Of a stretch of DNA of 64,000 bases, positions 24,577 through 35,967 are shown piece after piece. Below the pieces are notes generated by a model. That model searched no databases. It had not been told where the DNA came from and saw nothing but the letters and a program-made list of their open reading frames with translations. A program made the translations under genes and the position numbers. This DNA is from Amia ocellicauda (taxonomy: Eukaryota > Chordata > Actinopteri > Amiiformes > Amiidae), in NCBI RefSeq assembly GCF_036373705.1, contig NC_089855.1, positions 32,886,719 through 32,950,718 of the forward strand, written 5' to 3'. Within the stretch, counting starts at the first letter, position 1; each line of letters starts with the position of its first letter.

Positions 24577-25805
24577 CAGTGGTTCCCAACCTTTTTAATG
24601 CCGTAGCACACTTTGCGGAGACCGAAAACCTTGTGGCACACCAACGTGAAATGACAATGGGTTGCTAAAACTATTATCACACACACACACATGGTGTTAA
24701 AATATGTCAGTAGAAGAGTAATTAAAAGTGCAAATGTGTGAAGTGCAAGGAGTAGCCTTTAGTGGTATGGTAAAAAAGTAGACGGACATACTAAATAATT
24801 ACTTAATACAAATCATGTATTTAGTGCAGGCAGACCAAGACCAGACACTAAAAACTATTCGCAGTAAATATAAATTAACAGCAAAATATGTTCAGTTCAC
24901 AATCTCTTATAACAAGTTAATTCAGCTAAGTGGTTAAACATGAAAAAGGGCATTACAATTGTTGAAAAGCAATAGCACACAGATCAAAAATGCTATCCTC
25001 GCAGTTTTATTCAATTTCATGAAACGTTTCGCAACTGTTTGCGGACTGTATGCACACCTGAGCTGAGCACGATAAAAATATATACACAGTTAATTTAAGC
25101 AGTTTCATATTGTAACAGTTTTGGTTTGTTTCCAACCCTTCTGGGTCCAAAACAAGGAGTCAGACACCATTTTCAGTAAACATGCTCTTTATTTCTCACA
25201 TGCACCGTCTGCCTTTACAAATGCAGCGCTAGTAGCAGTGTCAGAACTAAAAACTGCAGGAGAAACGGTGGGGCTAGTTAGAGCCCAATTATTCAAACAC
25301 GGGGGGAACCAAAGACAAATCAGACTTACAGGAACAGGAGAGATCCAACAACAGGATGATGGAGATGGACGCATATTAATCGAGAGGGGCGGTGCTGCCT
25401 TTCCATCTCCATTACAACATCAAAAGGTAAAGTACAAAAATATTAAATAACATTTTATAAAATCTATTTTGTCCAACCTAGAAGGACAAGCAGAGTGCAA
25501 TATAAAAATGAATTCAACATCTGTCCATTTAATCAATTGCGTTTCAGAACCACTGATAGCACTGGAACTCAGCGCAGGTGTGCACTCAGTCCGGCAAACA
25601 AAACATTTTAGTTATGAAATGTTTCCTACAGTCTACAGCAGATGTTACATTTTCACAACTTTGAATAAATTTGATTTGATAAAAGATTTATGAAGTTAAC
25701 AAAAAAAATTACATAATGTTTTTGAGGGGATAAAAATCTCACGGCACACTTGGGGAGTCCTCATGGCACACCATTGTGCCACGGCATATGGGTTGAAAAC
25801 CACTG
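24577..25805. mobile_element. Non-autonomous hAT element
   Basis: Terminal inverted repeats are cagtggttcccaacc at the left and, reverse-complemented, cagtggttttcaaccc at the right. Flanking 8-mers are gtttagag (24569-24576) and gttaagag (25806-25813), a 7/8 match typical of an aged hAT duplication. Subterminal tgccgtagcacac and its partner gtgccacggca are also inverted. No transposase is encoded. Confidence 0.82.
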
Positions 25806-26312
25806 GTTAAGAGGTTACCTACAAAAATAGCTTGAGTGTGGTTCTCCCACACCAGGTTTAGAAACCAATGCTTCAGAGTCTGAAGACACAAACACACTTC
25901 AGTAAGATGCTCAAGGTCAGTGGAGCAGTTCTTTAATTCAGTAATCACATTGCAATCACTAACATAGCATATCTTGCTGTACATTCAACAAGCTTCTTCG
26001 TTCAGTTTTTGTGCTTCTTGAAAGGTAAAGGTATGGTTTCTCCGTGATGTTATCCTAGAACATCTTATTTCAGCTTTACATTTTTAAAGTCAGGTCTCAA
26101 GTTCAGAATCCTGGTTTGCTTTTTACAATGAAAGTGAAAGCATTAACTGCATACAAACGCTTTTGAACTTGCCTTCTATTGAAACAATTTCCCTGTGTGG
26201 CTTCACAACGATCGTTTAGCAAATTGCGTGGAACCAATCTAAAATGAAATCAAGACGCAGAGCACTAAAATATTGCCAATGTGTTTAAAGATTTGCCATT
26301 TGTCAGATGACT

Positions 26313-26438
26313 TTACTTCCCACTCAGCTTCAGCACATTCTGTACCATGGCTCCAATGCCATCAAATATGTGGTGCAGTTTGGTGTCACACATGAAAGCT
26401 GGGGAGGTGACAATCTTGTTCTTTGTGTCCACATGAGC
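26313..26438 (-). CDS. gatd3: gatd3 exon 7 (terminal)
   Basis: Acceptor ctacgag. It encodes [20 protein letters not shown], then [20 protein letters not shown], Lys and TAA at 26313-26315. It matches the family C-terminus in length. Confidence 0.9.
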   Translation of the reverse strand, partial: AHVDTKNKIVTSPAFMCDTKLHHIFDGIGAMVQNVLKLSGK

Positions 26439-26801
26439 CTCGTAGGTAGACAGTTAAGGAGAACGCCTGCCTTCATGGATTCCCTGTTTTTACACTTTGA
26501 CACACAGCCTAAAGTTTTCTATCACTGTGTTATGGATTACAAACTATGCATAAAAGTGAAAACAGTCCTGGACCATTCTTTCAGACATAAATTTCACATA
26601 TTTCTCAACAGAAATCCTTAAATATAGCTTCAGTATGGTAATGGTTCAGATTTTTGACATTTACAAATGTACTCAAAAAATCTTTGTAAATGCAGCAGGT
26701 AGTGTTATAAGTCTTAACAATGGCTAATTAAATAGTATAAGTATTTTAAAGTAAAAGGAAAGTAAAGATTATAATCTGTTGCATTAAAAAAGGCTATAAT
26801 A

Positions 26802-26843
<42 letters not shown>

Positions 26844-27842
26844 TCACCTGAAGGATTATTAGGAACACCTGTTCAATTTCTCATTAATGCAATTATCTAA
26901 CCAACCAATCACATGGCAGTTGCTTCAATGCATTTAGGGGTGTGGTCCTGGTCAAGACAATCTCCTGAACTCCAAACTGAATGTCTGAATGGGAAAGAAA
27001 GGTGATTTAAGCAATTTTGAGCGTGGCATGGTTGTTGGTGCCAGACGGGCCGGTCTGAGTATTTCACAATCTGCTCAGTTACTGGGATTTTCACGCACAA
27101 CCTTTTATAGGGTTTACAAAGAATGGTGTGAAAAGGGAAAAACATCCAGTATGCGGCAGTCCTGTGAGCGAAAATGCCTTGTTGATGCTAGAGGTCAGAG
27201 GAGAATGGGCCGACTGATTCAAGCTGATAGAAGAGCAACTTTGACTGAAATAACCACTCGTTACAACCAAGGTATGCAGCAAAGCATTTGTGAAGCCACA
27301 ACACGTACAACCTTGAGGGGGATGGGCTACAACAGCAGAAGACCCCACCGGGTACCACTCATCTCCACTACAAATAGGAAAAAGAGGCTACAATTTGCAC
27401 AAGCTCACCAAAATTGGACAGTTGAAGACTGCCTGAGCATTGTTTCTGACCATGTCCATCCCTTTATGACCACCATGTACCCATCCTCTGATGGCTACTT
27501 GCAGCAGGATAATGCACCATGTCACAAAGGTCGAATCATTTCAAATTGGTTTCTTGAACATGACAATGAGTTCACTGTACTAAACTGGCCCCCACAGTCA
27601 CCAGATCTCAACCCAATAGAGCATCTTTGGGATGTGGTGGAACGGGAGCTTCGTGCCCTGGATGTGCATCCCACAAATCTCCATCAACTGCAAGATGCTA
27701 TCCTATCAATATGGGCCAACATTTCTAAAGAATGCTTTCAGCACCTTGTTGAATCAATGCCACGTAGAATTAAGGCAGTTCTGAAGGTGAAAGGGGGTCA
27801 AACAAAGTATTAGTATGGTGTTCCTAATAATCCTTTAGGTGA

Positions 27843-27886
<44 letters not shown>

Positions 27887-30800
27887 ACATACATATATAT
27901 AAATACAAGCATTTATACTGCCAAAGCTGCAGTATAGGGCTAGGCGATATCGTCAAAAATGTTATCACGATAAAAAAACAAATCATATCAGTCGATATCG
28001 ATAATTATCACAATGAATGTCAAATCATTATTTCTTTCAAGTTTAAAGGCTGACTTTTAATCCTGAGTGAAAGCTGAAGAAATCAGACGGTTAATTGTGG
28101 TTTTAAACTATTCTTAATGGTCAAAACATGACAAACACTTGCCAAACAGTGGAACATTTCACAAATTATGTCGGAAGATATAATCTCAAGTACTGTGTGG
28201 GATCACAAAGAAATTAAGAACATAAGAAAGTTTAAAATACCGTCACCCCCCCAAACACCCCCACTCTTACCCGAGAAAACACCATCAGCAACCACCCCCC
28301 ACCACCTCCCGCTTTTACCAGAGAAAACTAAGTATTTTATCTGACAGTGGTCGTAGGGGTTTCCCCTTAGTAACTCAGCCCCCCCCCTGGGAATTTCAAA
28401 ACTCGGCGCCTATGAATACAGCAGACCTGGGTTTCCCTCTAAAACATTAAGGACTGGTTTAATAAATGCGTCCATAAGTCCATAAAAACCATGACTGAGA
28501 CACGCACACTTTAGTTCAATTATAACCTGCTATATTGTAGCTGGATGATTAATCGTGAAACGTGTGTATTTTGTTTCAACTGTAACTTGCCCTGGTTAAG
28601 GGCGTCTGGTAAGTAAATTATAAATAATACGGCAAAAAGTATTGTTTGCAGTTACAAGTAGTAAGAGTAATAAGTTAAGGGAGTCAAGTTGTGCCATTTA
28701 AAATACATATCTACTAGCACATATCTCGATTACAATAATAACAATAAATAGCAAATATTTTATTGTTGCACATTACAGTAACGTAATGCGGGTCTGAATA
28801 TAATGTTGTCTATACACGTTTTGCTTTTCCTAATATCTCTTAACAGAAACATGTATTTATTACACTGTTTACAATCATGTAAAGCATAAAGAATAAAATA
28901 GACACAAAAGTCCTTTCCACATCAGGCTCTATCGCTCGTTGTGTTGTTTTCGGTCTTTGTTTGTAAAACTAAACAAACCAAACCCAAAATCGCTCTGCAC
29001 CTCCTGCAACAAATGACCTTCCGACACAGCCCGGTTTCACAGAGAGCTTTGGCACGGTGCAGAGCCAGGGGTCCGAGGCGCAGAGCCAGGGGTCCGAGGC
29101 GCAGAGCCAGGGGTCCGAGGCGCAGTGTTTCAGTGGGTGCTCCTCTCCGCGGGCAATACTGTCACTTCTATGCATTTTGCTGCTGTGTCACAGAGGTGAA
29201 CTGGACTGCTGTACCGAATTATCGACATTTTCGAAAATGTATCTAAACATCTTTATATCATTATCGAGAGAAGTAATTACAACGATAATTATTGATATTG
29301 ATTTATCGCCCAGCCCTACTGCAGTATATGTCAAAGGATATCTGCACTTCTTTAACACAGTGCTTTGCCCCGAGCGCCTTGATCGCCTGAGTAGTACCAG
29401 CATATGGCCATTTCCCACCCTCCTCCTCTTCATGTCCCACGGTTACTTCCACATTGGGGAGCACCTTGGCAGCCAGGACAGGGGAGATGCAGCACAGCCT
29501 GGAACAGAAGGGATAATACACGATGACATCAGCCCCCCCACAACCTGGGGGAATTTGTTCACAATCCTTCTCAAATAAAACAGTGCTGTACAACCTGTAG
29601 ATCATCTTTGCATTGCGTTTCTACCGGGGTTGTGGGTTCTATTCTATTTTGCGGATTTTCAAGATGCATACTTTTCTGAATAATTGGTAGAGTTCTGGGA
29701 CTCACAGACACAGCCCAGATGTAAGGTGTGGCAAATAAGAACACAAATCTCACAAATGGTCGGCTCTCTGGCACCAAGGATCCCATTGGGCTGTAGTCAA
29801 TTGGAGTTACTTACTCAATTCAACATCTAGTGCTTTATCCCCACTCCCTGGACACACTATCATTATTAACCTGCATTATCTAATCTATGTTTATTGATCC
29901 AGAGGAATCAACTAATTGGCTAGGCCTACTGATAATTCCCACAATCCACCACACTGAAACCAGTGACAATCACATTGTCATCAAAATATGTTGCCTTAGC
30001 TAGGATATTACCCACAGACCATCATACTGCTAATGGCCTATCACTGTACAGATAAGAAGTATACCCTAAAATGTTCAGTCATGTTGGTATTGTTCAAGCA
30101 CAGTCTCTACACAAAAGGTAGGTAACCTCCATCTTGGTCAGGCTACAATATGTTCCTTCTCAAAGTCACAATTAAGAAGTATTGAGGGTTTAAATGTTTT
30201 TGCTTGTATTTTATTATAAATACTGTGATATTTTATTTTTCTTTCCCTAAGTATTTTCAGGTATGAAAACAACAAGCTCACCCGATGGGCTTCCCAGCTT
30301 TGTGAAAGTCTTTAAGCACTCTCTCCACATCCTTGTTGACTATGCAGTCCGTCCCATCCACTGCAAAAGTAGATCTTAAATTCAAACCAACATGATTAGG
30401 ATTGCAGAAACAAATGCGAGTGCCCTCTTCCTGGAATTGAGCCACTGAAGTTGTTAGAAAACAAAAGACCAGTACTCACTGATTAGTGCTATGAACCAGC
30501 TAGTGAAAAGGAGTAAAGTTTCTAAAAGTAGTGTGCAAATGTATAGTGGAGAATAATATCCCCCTAACAACCACACATTAAAAGAAGAGACATTGAGAAA
30601 TGAAGAGAAATACTTTCATCATCCAGACTGGAGATAACAGTAGTACAAAAAAAAAAAAAAGTACCCACAGGTTTTTAGCAGCGCCGAACCCTCCTGGGAA
30701 GATGACAGCATCGTGATGCTGAACACTCAGCTGGGCTAGGTCCTTCACATTCCCTCGGGCAATGCGGGCCGACTCCGACAGCACGTTTCTGCCACACAAC

Positions 30801-33156
30801 AACACAGACCAAGGTTGATCCCACCGATTCAAATGACTGATGGTTAAAGAAAGTAGCGTAGCCATCCTGGAAGAACTCCCTGGTCAGGTGCAAGATCCAT
30901 CCAAAATGGACATTGTACAGACTGTCAGTACCTAAGAATGTATATCATAGGTGTGTCATGGCAATTCCCACCCATTTCTGTTACTCTTTAACTTGCAGCC
31001 TGTTATTAAACAATTAGCTATCTATAGGGGAATAGCAATTTATACGTCAAATTGAGAACAGATGGAACAGCGGGTGATTAAATCAAAGACTAACTGTAGA
31101 ACAGAAGGGTATGGCTTGTAACAAAACCTCACACAGTCACAGGAATCACCCTCACCTGGTCTCCTCTGCAGGCTCGCCCTTGCAGTGGTCAATGACATGC
31201 ATCTGGGCCACATCTGGTGCATACATCTGCACATCTGCGCCACCCCTGCTCAGGTGCACCAGAATCCTGCACACGAAAAGTAAAGGTTTAGACATATGAC
31301 TCCACATCCATCAATCAGTCAAACAATTGCCCAACTGCAGCAGGGTGCTTTGCAGAGACAATGTACATATGAGGTAGAGTGGATATATAAACCATCTGGC
31401 ACAGAGGAAAGACAAGAAAAGAGAATGGAGAAATGGAGAAAATATATCTCTGGGGATACACAGCCTAATGGTTTCCTCTGTGGGGGGTGGTTTACTTAAT
31501 CCACCAATGAAGTGTAGCACCCACTGTAACAAGCATGTAGTAAACAAATACATAAATGCTATTTCTGGCTTCATCTAATGTGCACTATAAGGCAAGTCTG
31601 ACAAGGAAGCAGTCAGATATGAGGACATACTGTCTACCAGGATGACTAGACCGAACACTCGTTAATCGACAATATGTAGGCCTACATCATTTTCAGTTTT
31701 TAAGGATTTGTTCTCAGCTCTGACTACTCATTGACAGACCATCACCCTCCTTTCAGCAAGGACACTTTGCCAATCAGTTAATGAACCAGTACTGCAGATC
31801 TGAATTCATGTGAATTTTATTTATTCCACAAATTATTCATTATTATTATTATTATTATAACACAAATCATTCTCCATACCTTCAGCAGGGCTTAACTGCA
31901 CGAGAGAGAGAGAGCAGAACAATGAATATGCTCAACATTCATGAGGGAGTTTTATTTTGTATTTTCATTATACATCACTATTGCAAATTAAAAAATAGCA
32001 AAAGAAACTTACGCAGATGCTTCGTGGATCTCTGTCCCATCATACACCCCACAGCCTGACAGGACCTGTAGGAGAGACAGGATTTTGTCATCTTAGCAAA
32101 CGAGAATCCAAAGACCACAAATGAACCGAGTTTGTTTTATAGTTGTTTCAGAGTTTCCTCATGTTACAGTTAATAATATGTACATTATTAAATGAGAAAA
32201 GTCACACTCTTTGGACTTTGTTTTCAAAATTGCAAGTGCTGAACATATGGTCACTCTTACAAATATTGTCCACTTGTTCAATGTGGAGTATTATGATTTG
32301 GTTTTCAAATTAGTATTGATCTTACTGAGAATCATTTACATTTTCCTGTTGAGCCAGCAAACTGTCAATTATCAGGAAAACTGCGTTCAAATTGGTCTGC
32401 TTTTATGATACTGTAATCTTCTAATTAAACCTGTATAGGAGGCTCATTGTGCCCAGCTATTATTTTGATGTAGTAAGAGTACTTCATATTCATAAGTAAA
32501 GTTAGCCATTTAGTCATTCAAGGGAAACATTAAAATAGTTGTTCAACTAGCGCACCTTTCAATTAGCCGTGCTTTAAAGTGTACGTTCATATAACAATGC
32601 ATTTCAAATCCATAAATAAGACATTTGTATTTAATAGACCCTGTTGCAATACTTCGGCATCGTTTTTATTGTATAGTTTTACCATTAAGAAACAGGGCAT
32701 GCTAAATACAGCGATAGCCTACACTTGTTAGGGAATATTTTTGAAGCAACTTGGGACATAGTGGCGAAGACATAAGGGATGCAGAAGTAATAGTATACTA
32801 AGTAACTAGTGGAAATATAGGCTACTAACTTTATCTTAGGTTTAGTGCCCGTTTCTAAATTTAGTGCAGCTACGTGTCGAGAATAAATTTGACTCCGAAT
32901 CATTAAAAGCATTAGATCAGTATTTCTCAAACCAATCTATCGGAATAACTGAATGAATAAAATAATATAAATACATAATGATAATGTCCAGGATTGTAAC
33001 TTGTTTGAATCCGGTGTTAACACAGCTAAACATACTTACAACAGCGACATTGGCTCCTCTGCAATGGGAAGAGGAGTGGATTAACCCCACGCAAACTGGC
33101 CGGGGTCTTAGAAAGGAGAGCAGAGATTTACACACCGCAGATCTTGCAGCAAACAT
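26313..33156 (-). CDS. gatd3: GATD3/ES1 mitochondrial glutamine-amidotransferase-like protein
   Basis: This is a member of the DJ-1/PfpI-like class I glutamine-amidotransferase-like family, the ES1 protein (human GATD3A/C21orf33), located in mitochondria; its precise reaction is not settled. Seven exons on the minus strand are 33040-33156, 32013-32065, 31156-31266, 30669-30788, 30282-30374, 29348-29498 and 26313-26438. All phases are continuous, giving 256 residues against about 268 in human. The N-terminus [20 protein letters not shown] is basic and hydrophobic, fitting a mitochondrial presequence. Conserved blocks are [79 protein letters not shown] and [17 protein letters not shown]. The join of the last two exons lacks two or so residues present in relatives (KE|AHV). 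The last intron is 2.9 kb of mostly transposon. Confidence 0.9.
26806..26840. repeat. (TA)n microsatellite, transposon target
   Basis: TA run directly abutting the left end of the Tc1 element at 26841. With the TA run at 27846-27882 it is one microsatellite split by the insertion. Confidence 0.9.
26841..27845 (+). mobile_element. Tc1-like transposon, internally deleted (copy A)
   Basis: Ends are cactcacctgaaggattatt and its inverted partner aataatcctttaggtgagtg, inserted at TA within a (TA)n tract. A 274-residue open frame at 26989-27813 keeps the N-terminal helix-turn-helix region ([30 protein letters not shown]), the second catalytic Asp block (DNAPCHKG) and the Glu block ([19 protein letters not shown]). 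The segment with the first catalytic Asp is deleted after HQNWTVED, so it is open but should be catalytically dead. It sits in gatd3 intron 6. Confidence 0.93.
26989..27813 (+). pseudogene. Tc1 transposase, internally deleted
   Basis: Continuous frame from ATG, 274 residues against about 340 for an intact Tc1-family transposase. Two paired DNA-binding domains are seen in the first 120 residues. The DD34E triad lacks its first Asp because of an in-frame deletion between NWTVED and [11 protein letters not shown]. It could still bind the element ends, but catalysis is not expected. Confidence 0.85.
27846..27882. repeat. (TA)n microsatellite, right of Tc1 copy A
   Basis: Continuation of the TA run interrupted by the Tc1 insertion. 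Confidence 0.9.
27935..29318. mobile_element. Non-autonomous hAT element in gatd3 intron 6
   Basis: The left end tagggctaggcgata matches the reverse-complemented right end tagggctgggcgata with one mismatch. The flanks carry the identical 8-mer ctgcagta (27927-27934 and 29319-29326), the hAT duplication length. Subterminal gatatcgataattatc and cgataattattgatattg are also inverted. The interior contains a threefold 21-bp tandem repeat and no transposase. Its right end lies about 30 bp beyond the gatd3 exon 6 donor. Confidence 0.88.
29060..29122. repeat. 3 x 21-bp perfect tandem repeat
   Basis: The unit cagagccaggggtccgaggc plus one g is repeated three times without a mismatch inside the hAT element. 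It is GC-rich, unlike its surroundings. Confidence 0.95.
29348..29498 (-). CDS. gatd3: gatd3 exon 6
   Basis: Acceptor gttccag after a pyrimidine-rich stretch. It encodes [20 protein letters not shown], then [20 protein letters not shown] and [10 protein letters not shown]. The donor is taken as GAA|gtgcag, a weak site, because it keeps phase with exon 7. Relatives continue with about two more residues before AHVD, so the 3' limit is the least certain boundary of this gene. Confidence 0.8.
30282..30374 (-). CDS. gatd3: gatd3 exon 5
   Basis: Acceptor atttaag and donor gtgagc. It encodes [20 protein letters not shown] followed by [10 protein letters not shown] and a split Gly. Confidence 0.92.
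30669..30788 (-). CDS. gatd3: gatd3 exon 4
   Basis: Acceptor gtggcag and donor gtgggt. It encodes [20 protein letters not shown], then [19 protein letters not shown] and a split Leu. [10 protein letters not shown] is the family hallmark. Confidence 0.95.
31156..31266 (-). CDS. gatd3: gatd3 exon 3
   Basis: Acceptor gtgtgcag and donor gtgagg. It encodes [20 protein letters not shown], then [16 protein letters not shown] and a split Arg. Confidence 0.92.
31267..32012 (-). other. gatd3 intron 2
   Basis: AT-rich intron with a short (ATT)n run near 31840-31857. No other feature was recognised. The neighbouring introns 29499-30281, 30375-30668, 30789-31155 and 32066-33039 are also featureless apart from an A-run near 30647-30660. 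Confidence 0.5.
32013..32065 (-). CDS. gatd3: gatd3 exon 2
   Basis: Acceptor cctacag and donor gtaagt. It encodes [17 protein letters not shown], the first strand and turn of the amidotransferase-like fold. Confidence 0.92.
33040..33156 (-). CDS. gatd3: gatd3 exon 1 (start codon, presequence)
   Basis: ATG at 33154-33156 begins a basic presequence; the exon ends [12 protein letters not shown] on a codon boundary with donor gtaagt. This start gives the usual N-terminal length of the family. Confidence 0.85.
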
Positions 33157-33372
33157 GGTTTTATATGGATTTATTTCGGATTTATTCGAGGCAAGACGCC
33201 GGACCCTTGCAGACGGAGATCACCGCTATGCTCTGCTGTGACAAGGTCGAGCTAGACACCTTACATATTTAAATCTATAGGCCTACACATTCAGTCGACA
33301 CAAAATGTTTTCAGTCGGGTAGCCTATATAATACGTCTTATTTCCCCCTTTCCCGTCTGTATGTAATTCCAA

Positions 33373-33439
<67 letters not shown>

Positions 33440-34211
33440 GAATATAATCTGGAAAATAAAAAAGTTGAATTTCTATGGCTACCGTAACATCACTAAATTA
33501 GGAGCCTCTATTACCCATGTGTTTGTCTTGGGAGCAGGGGTGAAAATGAATTAACTGTTGTTTTAAAAGTATTAAACTCGTTATATCAAGAACTAAATAA
33601 AGTGGTTTGCAGTTCAGTCTTGGATCAGGGCTCTAGTAATATTAATGCTAAAGCACAACAGGCCAGTGCGCAAAGTGAGTCCAACGTCTAAGAAGAAATG
33701 CGCTTGTTCGCGAAATGATACGGTAGATTTTAAGACGTTTGAAATAGCTAGACTGTTACTACAGCGGCATCTAGTGTGTGGGAGTAACAATGTGTTACTG
33801 TGAACTTTTTAACTTTTTTGTATTCTCAGACCGTTTTTATCAAACGTCAAATTCATGTGTTACTACTACAACTACTACAACTACTATTATTGTTGTTGTA
33901 ATTATTATTTGCATTAGTCAAATACATCTCAAACAATAGTTGGGGAAGTAGAGGTGCAGTCTGGTAAAGATATTAATGATTTATTGCTTAAGTTTGAACA
34001 TGAACATTTACCCGTTTTAAGTGTCTTAAGCACAACCCTCCTTTCATAAACATTCACAAAAAAGATACGGCTGAAAAAAAGATACACAATTACCTTAAAG
34101 TCATTCTTTAACATCAAGCAATACCCTAAAGATGCATCAGCTCTTTCAAATAATCAAAATGAAAAGGGAGATGGTCTTGGTTTCATTCGCCTGACCAAGA
34201 ACAGTTTAGTC
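33157..34211. other. gatd3 upstream region
   Basis: Immediate upstream DNA of gatd3 on the minus strand. No TATA box is evident. It contains an (AAT)n tract at 33372-33439 and a short ACT/ATT run near 33860-33905. Confidence 0.5.
33372..33439. repeat. (AAT)n microsatellite
   Basis: Long uninterrupted AAT run upstream of gatd3. Confidence 0.95.
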
Positions 34212-34491
34212 CAGTGCTTCTAAAAGTGTGGTCCGTCAGTCCTTCAGGTGGTCCACGGACTGATGCTAATGCAGGTTGATTCAGAAAATGATGTTTATGT
34301 ATTTTTCTTTGACATTAATTCATATTTTACTTAATTTAATTCAAAAAATAATTTGGGTAAACTACCCTGATTAAATCAATTCAACATTTTCTGATTTGAA
34401 TTGCCAATATTTATGTTTTTACTGACTGAATTAAAGACAAGGTAAGCATAGTGGTGCTTTTAGGGTTATGTGTAATGGTGGGATACATTAC

Positions 34492-34634
34492 ATTTCATTA
34501 TTTGCATTAGCAGACGCTCTTATCCAGGGCGACTTACATTTGTACCCATTTATACAGCTGGGCATTTTACTGTAGCAATCTAAGTGAAGTACCTTGCTCA
34601 AGGGTACAACAGCACTGAACCCACAACCTTCCAG
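34492..34634 (+). mobile_element. SINE, 5' part (split by LINE)
   Basis: It contains gcagacgctcttatccaggg and cgacttac, common in fish interspersed repeats, then gtacccatttatacagctgg and cccacaaccttccagtt. A related unsplit copy lies at 60604-60742. The rest of this SINE resumes after the LINE at about 37637. Confidence 0.75.
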
Positions 34635-35022
34635 TTGTTGAACAGTGACAGCTCAGAGGGTGATGGGAGGGCAGTTGAGCACCAGAGCACCATGGTGCCC
34701 GCTCCCCCCCAGAAGAAGGAGGTAGTTATAGTAGGAGACTCAATTCTTAGACTTGTAGATCACACAGTGTGTTCTAGTGACAAGGAGACCTGCATGGTAT
34801 CTTGCCTGCCTGGTGCTCAGGTTGCAGATCTCCCTAAACTAGTAGAGTATAAGGAACAAGATGTTAGACTTGGAAGCCACAGTGCTAGCATGTGACTATG
34901 ATGTTGTAGGAGTGACAGAAACATGGCTTACAGAAAATGATGGGGATGAATACAAGTTGGAAGGATACACACAGTTTAGGAGAGACAGGCAAAATTGAAG
35001 AGGGGGTGGGGTAGCATTATAT

Positions 35023-35955
35023 GTGAAAAATGACATTGAGGCAGAAGAACTCATATTAGATCCCAGTAACGGAACAGAATCTTTGTGGGTGAAACTTTTG
35101 AACAAGAGATCTGGAGGATTAGCGGTAGGAGTGTGTTACAGGCCACCAAACTCAGATATTCAGAAAGATGCTGCATTGTACAGTGTAATCAGGACTGCAT
35201 GTAGCAAGGATGTGGCTGTTATAATGGGGGATTTCAATTTCCCAAACTTAGAATGGGAAAGCCCAGCGGGGATTACAGAAGCAGAAATAGAAATGGTTGA
35301 GATGGTAAATGACTGCTTTCTAACTCAATTTGTCAGGGAACCAACCAGAGAGAGTGCATGTATTGACTTGATATTTTCAAATGACCAAGATAGAGTCAGG
35401 GGGACAGTAGTTAGAGCACCAATGGCAAATTGTGATCACAATATGGTTAGCTTTGAGGCATTCTTTCAAAAAACAAGGTCCAAGTCTAAAACAATGGTCT
35501 ACAATTTTAGAAAAGCAAACATTGAAGGTATGAGGCGGCACTTAGAAGAGGTAGACTGGAGCACACTGGATACAGAGTCAGTTGAAAATGGATGGGTATA
35601 TTTTAAGAATATACTACTTGAGGCTCAGGAGCAATTTGTACCAAAACGTAGCAAATTGAGGACCAAAAAACACTGGCCAAAATTGTTTAATAGAGGTATG
35701 CAAACAAATATCAAGAGAAAGAAAATGTTGTATAGCGCATACAAAAGGGATGGTGATGAAACAAAATACATAGAATATGTTGAGCTGCAAAGAGATCTTA
35801 AGAAAGGGATCAGGAAAGCAAAGAGGGAAATAGAAAGAAACATAGCTCTTGGAGCTAAAACCAATGCAAAGAGCTTTTTTCAATACTACAACAGCAAGCG
35901 GTCAATAAAGGAGGAAGTGAAACAGATAAAGGGCAAAAATGGAGGTATCTTGTAA
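35023..35955 (+). pseudogene. CR1-like ORF2 endonuclease fragment
   Basis: 310-residue open frame with endonuclease blocks (CYRPPNSD, IMGDFNFPN, ACIDLIFSND, CDHNMVSFEAFF) followed by the linker to the reverse transcriptase (MLYSAYKRDGDETKY). A TAG just upstream at 34996-34998 and a TAA at its end separate it from the flanking ORF2 parts. Confidence 0.88.
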
Positions 35956-35967
35956 AACGAACAAGAT

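Noticed and set aside
26307..26621. 104-residue plus-strand open frame
   Set aside because: Antisense shadow of gatd3 exon 7.
29041..29125. Threefold repeat considered as a regulatory or coding repeat array
   Set aside because: It lies inside a hAT element and the open frames through it have no start context or conservation; kept only as a tandem repeat.
34584..34895. 103-residue open frame taken as a host gene with a GDS motif
   Set aside because: GDSILRLVD is the esterase-like ORF1 of a CR1-type LINE, and LINE ORF2 follows directly.
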